Shown here piece by piece: positions 1 through 7,526 of a stretch of 64,000 nt of DNA. Source of the DNA: Mesorhizobium sp. LMG 17147 (GTDB lineage: Bacteria; Pseudomonadota; Alphaproteobacteria; Rhizobiales; Rhizobiaceae); assembly GCF_024297145.1 (NCBI RefSeq), contig NZ_JANCTC010000008.1, forward strand, positions 124,001 through 188,000. The letters run 5' to 3'. Position 1 is the stretch's first letter; the number at the start of each line of letters is the position of its first letter. The notes under the pieces are model-generated. The model worked only from the letters and a program-made list of their open reading frames with translations, was not told the origin of the DNA and searched no databases. Made by a program: the position numbers and the translations under genes.

Positions 1-157
1 TGGTGTTGACCTTCGTATTGCCTTGCTGGCCCTGCTTGTCGGGATCCGGCACGGTCGATTGGCCGTGCGGTGCTTGGTCGGCGGCTACCGGTTTTTTGTC
101 ACCGGCTCCTTTTGGGCTCAGATTCTCCGGTGGAACAGGGGGAGGTTTTGTGCTCAT
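1..157 (-). CDS. small hydrophilic protein, C-terminus cut by window edge
   Basis: The reading frame starts with ATG at 157 after a strong AAGGAG ribosome site and runs off the left edge, so only about 52 residues are visible. The product is proline-, lysine- and glutamine-rich with no hydrophobic segment, starts MSTKPPPVPPENLSPKG and ends in view with GQQGNTKVNT. It looks like a short disordered rhizobial protein of unknown function. A GGAAC-N18-GTT site at 181-206 suggests control by the general stress sigma factor. I know of no biochemical role for such proteins. Confidence 0.75.
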   Translation of the reverse strand, partial: MSTKPPPVPPENLSPKGAGDKKPVAADQAPHGQSTVPDPDKQGQQGNTKVNT

Positions 158-180
158 GGCGTTTCTCCTTCCGCCACCCA

Positions 181-206
181 AACAAGCGGCTCGGGAGAAA
201 GGTTCC
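181..206 (-). promoter_or_regulatory. EcfG-type promoter, GGAAC-N18-GTT
   Basis: On the minus strand GGAAC (206-202) is followed after 18 bases by GTT (183-181). It points at the small gene starting at 157, about 24 bases on, which leaves room for the ribosome site. The form matches the known -35/-10 of alphaproteobacterial general stress sigma factors. Confidence 0.6.
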
Positions 207-292
207 CGAGGGTCCGATACGAACGGCGCTTGTCGCAACGAGCCGGGTCCCGGACCACGGCTTGAGGCCAGGGGACGCCTGCACATCCCGGG

Positions 293-505
293 TTATTTCT
301 TGATGATGGTTCCGTGGTTCAGATCGAAGGCCTCGGTACCGAAGGCCTGCCTGTAGAAATCCTGCTGCAGTTCGCCCCATTCGCCGAGATAGGCGCCGCA
401 ATTGCTGCAATAGATCGGCGTCGAATCCTTCGGATTGTCGGGAATCTCCATCAGGATCGTCCCGCACGCCTTGCAATCGAGCTTGTCATCCAAACGGCGG
501 CCCAT
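293..505 (-). CDS. small zinc-ribbon-like protein
   Basis: A 70-residue protein with two CxxC knuckles (CKAC near residue 13 and CSNC near residue 33), which together would bind one zinc ion. The tail is mixed and ends in two lysines. The start is the ATG at 505. The pattern resembles rubredoxin-like or zinc-ribbon small proteins found across rhizobia; partner and role are unknown. It stands alone, with the GFA-family gene upstream in the same direction. I see no stress-type promoter before it. Confidence 0.7.
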   Translation of the reverse strand: MGRRLDDKLDCKACGTILMEIPDNPKDSTPIYCSNCGAYLGEWGELQQDFYRQAFGTEAFDLNHGTIIKK

Positions 506-599
506 CGGCGCATCATGGCGCGTTTTCGGCCGCGCGCCAATTGTTGTTTTCGTACCAAGCCCCGAATGGCACGTTTTCCAACCTGCAACGGATCGCAGG

Positions 600-1037
600 C
601 TAGCGGTCCGCCGGATTTCCGAAGGCAGGATCTCGCCGCCTCGAATACGTCCCCACCCGCGGCAGATCGTCTGGAAAGTCGACCCAGGGCAGCCTCATGT
701 CCCAATATGCATGGGCCTGTGGCGGAAATCGTACGGGATGATCGAGGAAGCCGATCGTCAGATAGAGTTCGTCCGGCAGGCCCTGGTCGACATAGCCGAT
801 CGATGTCCCGCAATCCGCGCAGAAGGACCGTAGCACGCCGGGGGTTTTCGAGAAGGTTTTCGGTGTGCCGGTGAGCAATGTGAATTCAGAAGGCCGATAG
901 CCGACCCACACCGTTAGCGGGCTTCCTATCGCCTTGCGGCAGTCGTCATCGTGGTCGGAGCAAATCCAGAAAGGCTCGCCGCGCATCTCCGCCGTTATGG
1001 CGCCGCAAAAACAGGAGCCCGTTTCAGTTCGTGGCAT
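600..1037 (-). CDS. GFA-family (glutathione-dependent formaldehyde-activating-like) protein
   Basis: A 145-residue protein of the Mss4-like/GFA fold. The N-terminal CFCGA and the later CADCG are the usual zinc-binding cysteine pairs, and the text between them (GSPLTVWVGY, LRSFCADCGTSIGY) is typical of the family. Family members bind zinc and some are linked to glutathione adducts, but most are uncharacterised, so no reaction should be assumed. Length is normal. The neighbours on both sides are small proteins and give no pathway. Confidence 0.85.
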   Translation of the reverse strand: MPRTETGSCFCGAITAEMRGEPFWICSDHDDDCRKAIGSPLTVWVGYRPSEFTLLTGTPKTFSKTPGVLRSFCADCGTSIGYVDQGLPDELYLTIGFLDHPVRFPPQAHAYWDMRLPWVDFPDDLPRVGTYSRRRDPAFGNPADR

Positions 1038-1064
1038 TGGTTAACTTCATTGCTGGACCGGCCT

Positions 1065-1283
1065 TCATTGCTGGCCTGGCATTTCGGTATTTTCCTTGGG
1101 GTTCTTCTTGATGCCGGCGGCAGGCGAAGTATCGGCCGGAGCATTGCCACCCTGGTTCTGTTCAGGGGCTCTTTTGAGCGGCGAGGTTTGCCAGCCCATA
1201 TCGCCGTACAAAAAGCCTATGAGAAAGCCGACGATGATGATGGCCGAAATCACCATCGCAATTAACGCGTTACGTCGCTCCAT
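1065..1283 (-). CDS. small single-span membrane protein
   Basis: A 72-residue protein with one hydrophobic helix at about residues 7-26 (IAMVISAIIIVGFLIGFLYG) and a hydrophilic, proline- and asparagine-rich tail. It is probably anchored in the inner membrane with the tail outside. The start ATG at 1283 follows an AAGGAG-like ribosome site. A GGAAC-N17-GTT site lies at 1310-1334, so it is likely a general stress response gene. The function is unknown. Confidence 0.7.
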   Translation of the reverse strand: MERRNALIAMVISAIIIVGFLIGFLYGDMGWQTSPLKRAPEQNQGGNAPADTSPAAGIKKNPKENTEMPGQQ

Positions 1284-1309
1284 TTCGCGCGGCTCCTTTC
1301 TTCGAGCCG

Positions 1310-1334
1310 AACAAACGATGGCGGAAATGGTTCC
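1310..1334 (-). promoter_or_regulatory. EcfG-type promoter, GGAAC-N17-GTT
   Basis: Minus-strand GGAAC at 1334-1330 and GTT at 1312-1310, spacer 17. The small membrane protein gene starts at 1283, with its ribosome site between. Confidence 0.6.
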
Positions 1335-1436
1335 GGCAGGCCTCGACCCGGAATCGGCGGCGGCAGGCTGGCACCATGCCGCGCCCGACCGACAAGCCGC
1401 TGGATTGAAAAGGCGGGCCGCTGGAATGACAGGAAT

Positions 1437-1796
1437 TCAGCAAGCTCGCGCGAGTTCATCCACGGCATTCAGGATCGCGCTCTGGCTCGCCGGCTTCTGC
1501 ACGATCCTGCAAGTGCGGAACTCGGCCGGAATTTCGCGTTCGCCGTACCCGGAGAGGAAGGCGAACGGAACACCGCTCGTTTGCAACGCTTCCGCGATCG
1601 GATAGCTGGTTTCGTCGTTCAACTGGATGTCCAACAACGCCGCGTCGATGCCGCCTTCGCCAACGAGCCGAAGTGCCGCCGTCACCGACGACACCGGTCC
1701 AACCACCTGATGGCCGGCTTTGCGCAGGTAAACCGCCGCGTCGTCGGCGATCAGCCATTCGTCCTCGACAATCAGCACGCGCATCTGTCCGGTCAC
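1437..1796 (-). CDS. single-domain response regulator (REC)
   Basis: A 119-residue receiver domain with no output domain. Visible are the acidic pocket (VEDEW near residue 11), the phospho-acceptor aspartate in LLDIQL near residue 56, and the switch lysine in QKPAS near residue 102. Its start overlaps the end of the kinase gene upstream by four bases, so the two are translated together and it is probably that kinase's partner. Single-domain receivers beside HWE kinases often act as phosphate sinks or relay points in the alphaproteobacterial general stress pathway; that role is inferred here. Confidence 0.9.
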   Translation of the reverse strand: MTGQMRVLIVEDEWLIADDAAVYLRKAGHQVVGPVSSVTAALRLVGEGGIDAALLDIQLNDETSYPIAEALQTSGVPFAFLSGYGEREIPAEFRTCRIVQKPASQSAILNAVDELARAC

Positions 1797-4700
1797 GACG
1801 AGCCCTCGCGGGTCAGTGGGAATGCGATTTCCGCCTCCAAACCATTCGAGTGGAAAGTTGTTTCAACCTTTCCGCCCAGTCGGTAACCGATTTCTCCGCG
1901 TAGAAGGGTTAGGCCGAAGCCGCTGTCGGTTGGCTGCTTGATGCGAGGGCCGCCCTTCTCGCGCCAGACGAGCCTGAAGGTCACGTCCGCCACCGACCAC
2001 TTAACAACTATCCGCCCGGCTGGCTTCGACAATGCGCCATATTTGGCGGCATTGGTCGCCAGCTCATGAATCGCCATGCCGAACGAAAGCCCTTGTGCCG
2101 GCTTGAGGCTTACCCTCTCGCCATCAAGCGTAAACCGTTCAGGCCCGAAGGGGTCGAGTTCCTGGCGCAGCAATTCCTCGACGGAGGCTTCCGTCCAGCT
2201 CTCACGCGAGAGCAGACTGTAGGCTCGTGACATCGCATGCAGGCGACCTATCAAGGCGTCGGCGAACTCGTCTTTCGACGCCGAGTATTCACGCGTACGG
2301 TTGGTGATGCTGGCGACAACCGCCAGCATGTTCTTGACCCGGTGGTTCAGCTCGGAGATGAGCACCTGCTGACGCTCTTCAGCCTGCGCCAGTGTCGTCA
2401 CGTCGATCAGTGTCACGACCACGCCCTGGATGCTGCCGCTCTTGTCCCGATAGGGGTTGATGCGAACCAGGTGAGAGCGGTCGTTGTCGTCGCGCGCAAG
2501 ATGATGGTTCAGGGTCTCTCCCGACTCGAACACAGCCTGGATGTGCCCCTTCAGCTCGGGGTAGTCGAGCCGGCTCGAAAGATCGGTCAGCGGCCGGCCG
2601 ACATCGGATGGACGCAAGTTGAAGAAGGACGATGCCGCGGGCGTAAAAGTCCGCACCACAAGGTTGCGGTCGAGGAAGATGGTCGCGATTTCTGTGCTTT
2701 CGAACAGGTTTTTGAGATCGTTGTTTGCGCGATCGAGCTCCTCTATCTTGCCGGTCAACTCGGCGTTGATGGTGTTGAGCTCTTCGTTGAGCGACTGCAT
2801 CTCCTCCTTCGAGGCCTCAAGCTCTTCGTTTGTCGACTGCGCCTCTTCATTGACGGAGACGAGCTCCTCGTTCGAAGACTTTACTTCCTCCAGCGCGGTT
2901 TCGTATTCTTCGATGGTCGACTGCAGCCGATCGCGCGTGTCGCGCAACTCCCGTTCGAGTTCAGACGCGCCGTCGGTGCCACTGCTTTTGCTTGCCGGCT
3001 CGAAGCGTAGCTGGGCCTGTGCCACCGGATTGAACAGGACGAGGTAGAGGGGCTCGCCATTGCCGCGCCCGGTGTACGGTTCGACCGTCAGCGTGATGAA
3101 CTGAAGCTGTCCGTCGTCTTCCTCGACAGCTATGTTCTCCCGCACGACCGTGCGGCGCGTCGCGACTGCTTCCCGCAACGCGGCGCGCAGCTCAAGTCTC
3201 AGCCCGCGGCGGGCCAGGGTCAGCAACTGCCGGCTCGGGGCGCCTTGCGGCGCTTCCAGATATTTGCCAGTCCGCGCCGAATAGTAGACGATGTCGCCAT
3301 CGCCATTGACCAGCACGTGAGGCGGGGCGAACCGCTCCAGCACCTGAGCCTCGATCGCCTGGCGGAGAGAACGGCCGGCGACATCCTTTTTGGAGCCGCC
3401 GCTTGCGACCGGAAAGGCAGCCGTGCGGCCATTGCCGACCAGGACCGGCGGCCGTGGCGTGGCATGTTCCCGCGCCTGGAATATCCGGTGCTTCTTGTCG
3501 ACCGTGGCAAACAGGTCGCTGTACTGACCGACGCTTTCCGACGTGCCCAGGAACAGATAACCGCCCGGCCTCAGCGCGTAATGGAAGATCGGAATGACGC
3601 GGTTCTGGATCTGCGGGCCGAAATAGATCAGCAGGTTGCGGCACGAAATCATGTCGATGCGCGAGAAGGGAGGATCGCGGATTACGCTGTGCGGTGAAAA
3701 AATGCAGAGTTCCCGCACCTCTGGACCCAGCACATAGCTCTCGCCGTCGCTGTGGAAAAAGCGTTGCCTGCGCTGTGGCGATAGTCCGTGCAGCAACGCT
3801 TCGGGATAACGCGCCGCTCGCGCCACCGCGAGCGCCGGCTCGACGATGTCGGTCGCGAATATCTGGACGCGCGGCGGCGCCGAAAGCTTGTCAATGCGCT
3901 CGCGCATCAGCATGCCGATCGAGAATACTTCCTCGCCGGTGGCGCAGCCGGGCACCCAGACGCGCACCGCATCGGAGGCGCTCTTGCCTTCGAAAATCTG
4001 CGGTATGATCTTGTCCTCCAGCAATTTGAACGCTTCGGCGTCGCGAAAAAAGCTGGTGACATTGATGAGCAGGTCGCGAAACAGCTTCGCCACCTCGTCG
4101 GGATCCCTCTTCAGCCGCTCTATATAGGTGGTGATCGACTGTAGCTGCGTGATCTGCATGCGCCGCCTTACGCGACGCAGGAACGTCTTGGGTTTGTAGC
4201 CGGAAAAGTCGTGACCGGAATGGCTGCGCAAAATGGCGTAGATTTCATCGCGGGCCCGATCCATCTCTGCCTTGTGCTCGTCGCCCGCTTCGACGAGGCC
4301 GTTCAGCACATCGAAGCCGCGGGCAAACGCCTGAAGCTTTGCGCCGATCTGCTCGGCGGGCGCCGCTATGTCGATCAGGCCGCTCGAAATCGCACTCTGC
4401 GGCATATCTGGATTGCGGGGGCCGTAGCCGTTGGAGGCCTGGGCAATGGTCAGCCCGCCATGTTCCTTGATGGCCCGGGCGCCGAGCGTGCCGTCCGAAT
4501 CGCCACCCGACAGGATAACGCCGACGGCATACTCGCCCTGGTCCTCGGCCAATGCGCTGAAGAAGATGTCGATCGGCTTGCGTTCGCGGTTGAGCGTGTT
4601 CGGCCGGCGCAGCGAAAGCGCGCCGTTACGGATGGTGAGGACGACGTTTTGCGGCATCACATAGACCTGGTCCGGTTGCACCGCCACGCCCTCCTCGGCC

Positions 4701-4897
4701 ACGACGACCGGCATTTCGGTGTAATGTCGGATGACCTCGTGCAGCAGGCTCTCCCGTTCCGGGCTGAGATGCGTGACGACGACAAACGCCATGCCGGTGC
4801 CGCCGGTCAGTCCTTTGAACAGGCCCTCCATCGCGGGAATGCCGCCAGCGGATGCGCCGACGCCGACAATGGGAAATCTTCCATTCTGGAACACCAT
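1793..4897 (-). CDS. CheB/CheR/PAS hybrid HWE-family sensor histidine kinase
   Basis: A 1034-residue multidomain signalling protein. Order: CheB methylesterase-like domain (about 1-190, catalytic Ser16 in GASAGG, His43 in THLSP, Asp in GGDSDG at 131-136); CheR methyltransferase-like domain (about 215-480, with PGCATGEE and SCRNLLIYF); a linker; a long glutamate-rich coiled coil (about 640-720); a PAS domain; and a C-terminal HWE/HisKA_2 kinase with the phospho-histidine in LNHRVKNML, the N box in HELATNAAKYG and the WRE motif. No membrane span is seen, so it should be cytoplasmic. It overlaps the response regulator gene downstream and has a GGAAC-N17-GTT site upstream. HWE kinases of this type feed the general stress response in other alphaproteobacteria; whether the methylation domains are active is unknown. 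Confidence 0.9.
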   Translation of the reverse strand: MVFQNGRFPIVGVGASAGGIPAMEGLFKGLTGGTGMAFVVVTHLSPERESLLHEVIRHYTEMPVVVAEEGVAVQPDQVYVMPQNVVLTIRNGALSLRRPNTLNRERKPIDIFFSALAEDQGEYAVGVILSGGDSDGTLGARAIKEHGGLTIAQASNGYGPRNPDMPQSAISSGLIDIAAPAEQIGAKLQAFARGFDVLNGLVEAGDEHKAEMDRARDEIYAILRSHSGHDFSGYKPKTFLRRVRRRMQITQLQSITTYIERLKRDPDEVAKLFRDLLINVTSFFRDAEAFKLLEDKIIPQIFEGKSASDAVRVWVPGCATGEEVFSIGMLMRERIDKLSAPPRVQIFATDIVEPALAVARAARYPEALLHGLSPQRRQRFFHSDGESYVLGPEVRELCIFSPHSVIRDPPFSRIDMISCRNLLIYFGPQIQNRVIPIFHYALRPGGYLFLGTSESVGQYSDLFATVDKKHRIFQAREHATPRPPVLVGNGRTAAFPVASGGSKKDVAGRSLRQAIEAQVLERFAPPHVLVNGDGDIVYYSARTGKYLEAPQGAPSRQLLTLARRGLRLELRAALREAVATRRTVVRENIAVEEDDGQLQFITLTVEPYTGRGNGEPLYLVLFNPVAQAQLRFEPASKSSGTDGASELERELRDTRDRLQSTIEEYETALEEVKSSNEELVSVNEEAQSTNEELEASKEEMQSLNEELNTINAELTGKIEELDRANNDLKNLFESTEIATIFLDRNLVVRTFTPAASSFFNLRPSDVGRPLTDLSSRLDYPELKGHIQAVFESGETLNHHLARDDNDRSHLVRINPYRDKSGSIQGVVVTLIDVTTLAQAEERQQVLISELNHRVKNMLAVVASITNRTREYSASKDEFADALIGRLHAMSRAYSLLSRESWTEASVEELLRQELDPFGPERFTLDGERVSLKPAQGLSFGMAIHELATNAAKYGALSKPAGRIVVKWSVADVTFRLVWREKGGPRIKQPTDSGFGLTLLRGEIGYRLGGKVETTFHSNGLEAEIAFPLTREGSS

Positions 4898-4991
4898 GCC
4901 ATGCCTCGGTAACAGCCGCGCCGCGAAATCGCCAAATCGGCCCTCAGACTAAGACCGGGCCGAGCCTCGGGCCAGTAAATAGTTCACGAAC

Positions 4992-5017
4992 GGAACAAAG
5001 CACCGCTGGTGGGCATT
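4992..5017 (+). promoter_or_regulatory. possible EcfG-type promoter, GGAAC-N18-ATT
   Basis: GGAAC at 4992-4996 and ATT at 5015-5017 point toward the NepR-like gene at 5044. The -10 part deviates from GTT, so this is weaker than the other sites. It lies back to back with the kinase promoter at 5018-5042. Confidence 0.35.
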
Positions 5018-5042
5018 AACATCCGGTTTTCGAGGCGGTTCC
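5018..5042 (-). promoter_or_regulatory. EcfG-type promoter, GGAAC-N17-GTT
   Basis: Minus-strand GGAAC at 5042-5038 and GTT at 5020-5018, spacer 17. It points to the hybrid kinase starting at 4897, leaving a leader of about 110 bases. Confidence 0.55.
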
Positions 5043-5043
5043 A

Positions 5044-5262
5044 ATGGCAAAACGACCATCTGAGACAAAGCCGGCAAAACAAATCTCGTTACGCTCGCCG
5101 GATCTGGCCAAGGTCCCGGTATCCGAAGAAATCCCGCCTCGCCTGCTCGCGCTCGCGGAACGGTTGCAAGAGGCGCGGAACGGTTGCAAGAGGCTATGGC
5201 CCGCCATTTTGGACAAGTCCGCGCCGACAGCCGTAAATCCCCGCAGGAAGAAGGAACAATGA
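5044..5262 (+). CDS. small NepR-like protein (candidate anti-sigma peptide)
   Basis: A 72-residue protein divergent from the hybrid kinase and ending one base before the GTG of the next gene, so the two form an operon. Residues about 25-45 (VSEEIPPRLLALAERLQEA) resemble the C-terminal helix of NepR, the anti-sigma factor of EcfG, whose signature is PxPDRF followed by leucines. They also match the peptide at 26384-26560 at 9 of 17 positions. The family assignment is by eye and tentative. The part after residue 45 is affected by a perfect 20-base tandem duplication (5155-5194), so the C-terminal 27 residues may not be the ancestral sequence. Confidence 0.6.
   Translation: MAKRPSETKPAKQISLRSPDLAKVPVSEEIPPRLLALAERLQEARNGCKRLWPAILDKSAPTAVNPRRKKEQ
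5155..5194. repeat. perfect 20-bp tandem duplication
   Basis: The 20-base unit GCGGAACGGTTGCAAGAGGC occurs twice in direct succession, at 5155-5174 and 5175-5194. Because 20 is not a multiple of three, the duplication shifts the reading frame of the NepR-like gene that contains it. Confidence 0.95.
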
Positions 5263-5263
5263 G

Positions 5264-5860
5264 GTGCGCGACCTGCAAGGCTTGCATATTCTGATCGTCG
5301 AGGACGAATGGATGCTGGCGGGCGATCTTGCACGTTATTTCAGCAAGATGGGCGCCGTGGTGCTTGGCCCCGTGGCGACGGTCGAACAGGCATCGAAACA
5401 TACGGATGAGGCGGAAGCCGCGATCCTGGACGTCAATCTCAACGGACGACGGGTATTCCCGATCGCGGACGAACTGATGCGCCGCGGCGTGCCATTCGTG
5501 TTTTTCAGCGGCGACGAAGACATCATCATTCCGGAGCGGCTTCGCCACGCCAGCAGCCTGAGAAAATCCTCGGACGGCCAAGCCGTGTTCGATGCTCTTT
5601 TCCCGCCCGATACGTCAGCATCGAAAGAGGGCCAGGTGCCGGAGCCGTCCGATGACGTATTCTCGCTTCTACCGAAGCTCAGGCTCGCGGCACGTCTGCT
5701 GCTGGGAGACGTGGACGCTTCCGACCGGCTGGTCGAGCGGACGCTGGAGCAGGCGATCGGCGAGATCGACAGCAGGCGATCCGGCTCCTCCACCGAGGAC
5801 TGGCTCAACGGCATCATGCGAAACATTGTCAGGGCACGTGGAGCGAACCTGCTGCACTGA
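5264..5860 (+). CDS. response regulator with C-terminal sigma-region-2-like segment
   Basis: A 198-residue protein beginning with GTG one base after the previous stop. Residues 7-112 form a receiver domain (acidic VEDEW, phospho-acceptor Asp56 in ILDVN, Ser82 in FFSGDE, Lys101 but without the usual following proline). Residues 135-192 align without gaps to region 2 of the EcfG sigma factor at 26572-27156, with 22 of 58 residues identical by my count, including LVERTL versus LVQETL and GIMRN versus TIMRN. There is no region-4-like part. PhyR, the stress response anti-anti-sigma factor, joins sigma-like and receiver domains in the opposite order. A role as a sigma mimic binding a NepR-like peptide is inferred. 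Confidence 0.85.
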   Translation: MRDLQGLHILIVEDEWMLAGDLARYFSKMGAVVLGPVATVEQASKHTDEAEAAILDVNLNGRRVFPIADELMRRGVPFVFFSGDEDIIIPERLRHASSLRKSSDGQAVFDALFPPDTSASKEGQVPEPSDDVFSLLPKLRLAARLLLGDVDASDRLVERTLEQAIGEIDSRRSGSSTEDWLNGIMRNIVRARGANLLH

Positions 5861-5889
5861 CCGCGGCAGTTGCCGTCAATCTGACGAGG

Positions 5890-6162
5890 TCAGCCTTTCC
5901 GGCTGCGTTCGACGAATTTGTTGAAGCGGCTGGTTTTGCCGCCGCTGGTCTCTTCCTGGTAGAGGAAGGCCAGTTCGTTCTCATCGAATATCCTGAAGAA
6001 CTCGTCCCACTCGACGGGGTCGAACGTCTCTTCAGGCTCGCCGAAGTCGATGCGCAGTATGCCGCCCTCGCCCTTGGTGCGCACCACCGCCGGCCGGCCA
6101 TCGCGATTCTCGGCCCAACGGCGGATTTCATCATGATCGGTGGTCGTCTTCGATTCAGACAT
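5890..6162 (-). CDS. small conserved rhizobial protein, unknown function
   Basis: A 90-residue soluble protein. The start at 6162 is chosen because a GGGAG ribosome site lies just upstream and because the region before it carries a stress-type promoter rather than coding sequence. The N-terminal DHDEIRRWAENRDGRPAVV and the C-terminal WDEFFRIFDE and LAFLYQEE are, from memory, recurrent in a small rhizobial family that some databases label as 1,4-alpha-glucan branching enzyme; nothing in the sequence supports an enzyme. It is convergent with the receiver gene at 5264-5860. Confidence 0.75.
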   Translation of the reverse strand: MSESKTTTDHDEIRRWAENRDGRPAVVRTKGEGGILRIDFGEPEETFDPVEWDEFFRIFDENELAFLYQEETSGGKTSRFNKFVERSRKG

Positions 6163-6274
6163 TCCAATCTCCCTTCGATTCCACCGCACACCGCGAGATC
6201 CTGGTCTGCCGTCGTACAACCAGCAGATGCATTGCTGCCGAGCATAGGCGCGCGGTTGGTCGATTATGGCTCCT

Positions 6275-6299
6275 AACACCAAGCGCGCTTCGATGTTCC
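6275..6299 (-). promoter_or_regulatory. EcfG-type promoter, GGAAC-N17-GTT
   Basis: Minus-strand GGAAC at 6299-6295, GTT at 6277-6275, spacer 17. It points at the 90-residue protein starting at 6162, with a leader of about 105 bases. Confidence 0.55.
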
Positions 6300-6360
6300 C
6301 GTGCCCAGCCCAAGGCGGTCGCTTCCGGAGCGCAGCGGTCGGGAACTTTGTTGAAGCAAG

Positions 6361-6385
6361 GGAACAAACCTTTCGCCCGGAAGTT
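6361..6385 (+). promoter_or_regulatory. EcfG-type promoter at the head of the glycan operon
   Basis: GGAAC at 6361-6365 and GTT at 6383-6385, spacer 17, only 34 bases before the GTG start at 6420. It places the first epimerase gene, and by overlapping genes the run to 15376, under a general-stress-type promoter. Confidence 0.65.
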
Positions 6386-6419
6386 TGGGGCGGCAAAGCC
6401 ATTCGTATGAGGAGTTGTC

Positions 6420-7526
6420 GTGAAACGTATACTGGTCACGGGAGGCTGCGGTTTTATCGGCCGCCACGTCGCCCAGGAACTCGTTGAACATGGCTATGGG
6501 GTTTCAATTCTCGATGCGTTGCTGGACCAGGTGCATGGCGGCGAGGCAATCAGCCTGCCGCCAGGCGCCAAGCTGATCAAAGGCGACGTTCGCGATCGCG
6601 AGGCCATCGCAGAGGCGGTCGACGATGTCGACGCGATCATTCACCTGGCGGCCGAAGTCGGCGTCGGCCAGTCCATGTACGAGATCGCCCGCTATGTCGG
6701 CGCCAACGACCTCGGCACCGCCACGCTGCTGGAGGCGCTGATCAAACGCCCCATCGAACGGATCGTCGTTGCTTCGTCGATGAGCGTCTATGGCGAGGGT
6801 CTCTATGCCACGCCGGACGGCCGGCGCATCGACAATGCAAGACGGCAGCCGGACGATATCCGCAGCGGCCAATGGAATCCCCTGTCGCCGGCAGGCGAAG
6901 TCCTGTCGCCGCTGCCCACGGACGAGCAGAAACCGGTCGACCTCGCCTCGATCTACGCGCTGACAAAATACGCCCAGGAACGCGCCGTACTGATCTTCGG
7001 TGAAGCCTATGGCGTCGACGCGGTGGCACTGCGCCTGTTCAATGTCTTCGGCGCCGGACAGGCGCTCTCGAACCCGTATACCGGCGTCCTGGCGAACTTC
7101 GCCTCGCGCATCGCCAATGGCCAGCGGCCGCTGATTTTCGAGGACGGCGAACAGCAGCGCGATTTCGTGCACGTGCGCGACGTTGCCCGCGCCTTCCGGC
7201 TGGCGCTGGAGCAGCCCCAGGCGCGCAGCCACGTCATCAACATCGGCAGCGGGCGGGCCTACGCAGTCAGCGACGTCGCCCGGCTGCTCGCCGAAGCAAT
7301 GGGCGTGCCTGGCCGCCAGCCGGAAATCCTCGGCAAGGCACGCTCCGGCGATATCCGCAATTGCTTTGCCGACATATCGAAGGCGCGCGAACTGCTCGGC
7401 TTCCAGCCGCAATACCGGCTGGAGCATTCGCTCGGCGATTTCGTCGCATGGGTGCGCAACACCGTCGCCATCGATCGCAGCGCCGAGATGAAGCGGGAAC
7501 TTGAAGCGCGAGGGCTGGTATCATGA
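6420..7526 (+). CDS. NAD-dependent sugar epimerase/dehydratase (extended SDR)
   Basis: A 368-residue extended short-chain dehydrogenase acting on nucleotide sugars. The NAD-binding GGCGFIG is at residues 8-14, and the catalytic serine region (ASSMSVYGEG) and YALTKYAQE (YxxxK) are intact. The insertion with a long polar loop after VYGEG resembles dTDP-L-rhamnose 4-epimerase-like proteins, but the substrate cannot be read off. The GTG start follows GAGGAG. It is the first gene of the glycan operon and overlaps the next gene by four bases. Confidence 0.9.
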   Translation: MKRILVTGGCGFIGRHVAQELVEHGYGVSILDALLDQVHGGEAISLPPGAKLIKGDVRDREAIAEAVDDVDAIIHLAAEVGVGQSMYEIARYVGANDLGTATLLEALIKRPIERIVVASSMSVYGEGLYATPDGRRIDNARRQPDDIRSGQWNPLSPAGEVLSPLPTDEQKPVDLASIYALTKYAQERAVLIFGEAYGVDAVALRLFNVFGAGQALSNPYTGVLANFASRIANGQRPLIFEDGEQQRDFVHVRDVARAFRLALEQPQARSHVINIGSGRAYAVSDVARLLAEAMGVPGRQPEILGKARSGDIRNCFADISKARELLGFQPQYRLEHSLGDFVAWVRNTVAIDRSAEMKRELEARGLVS

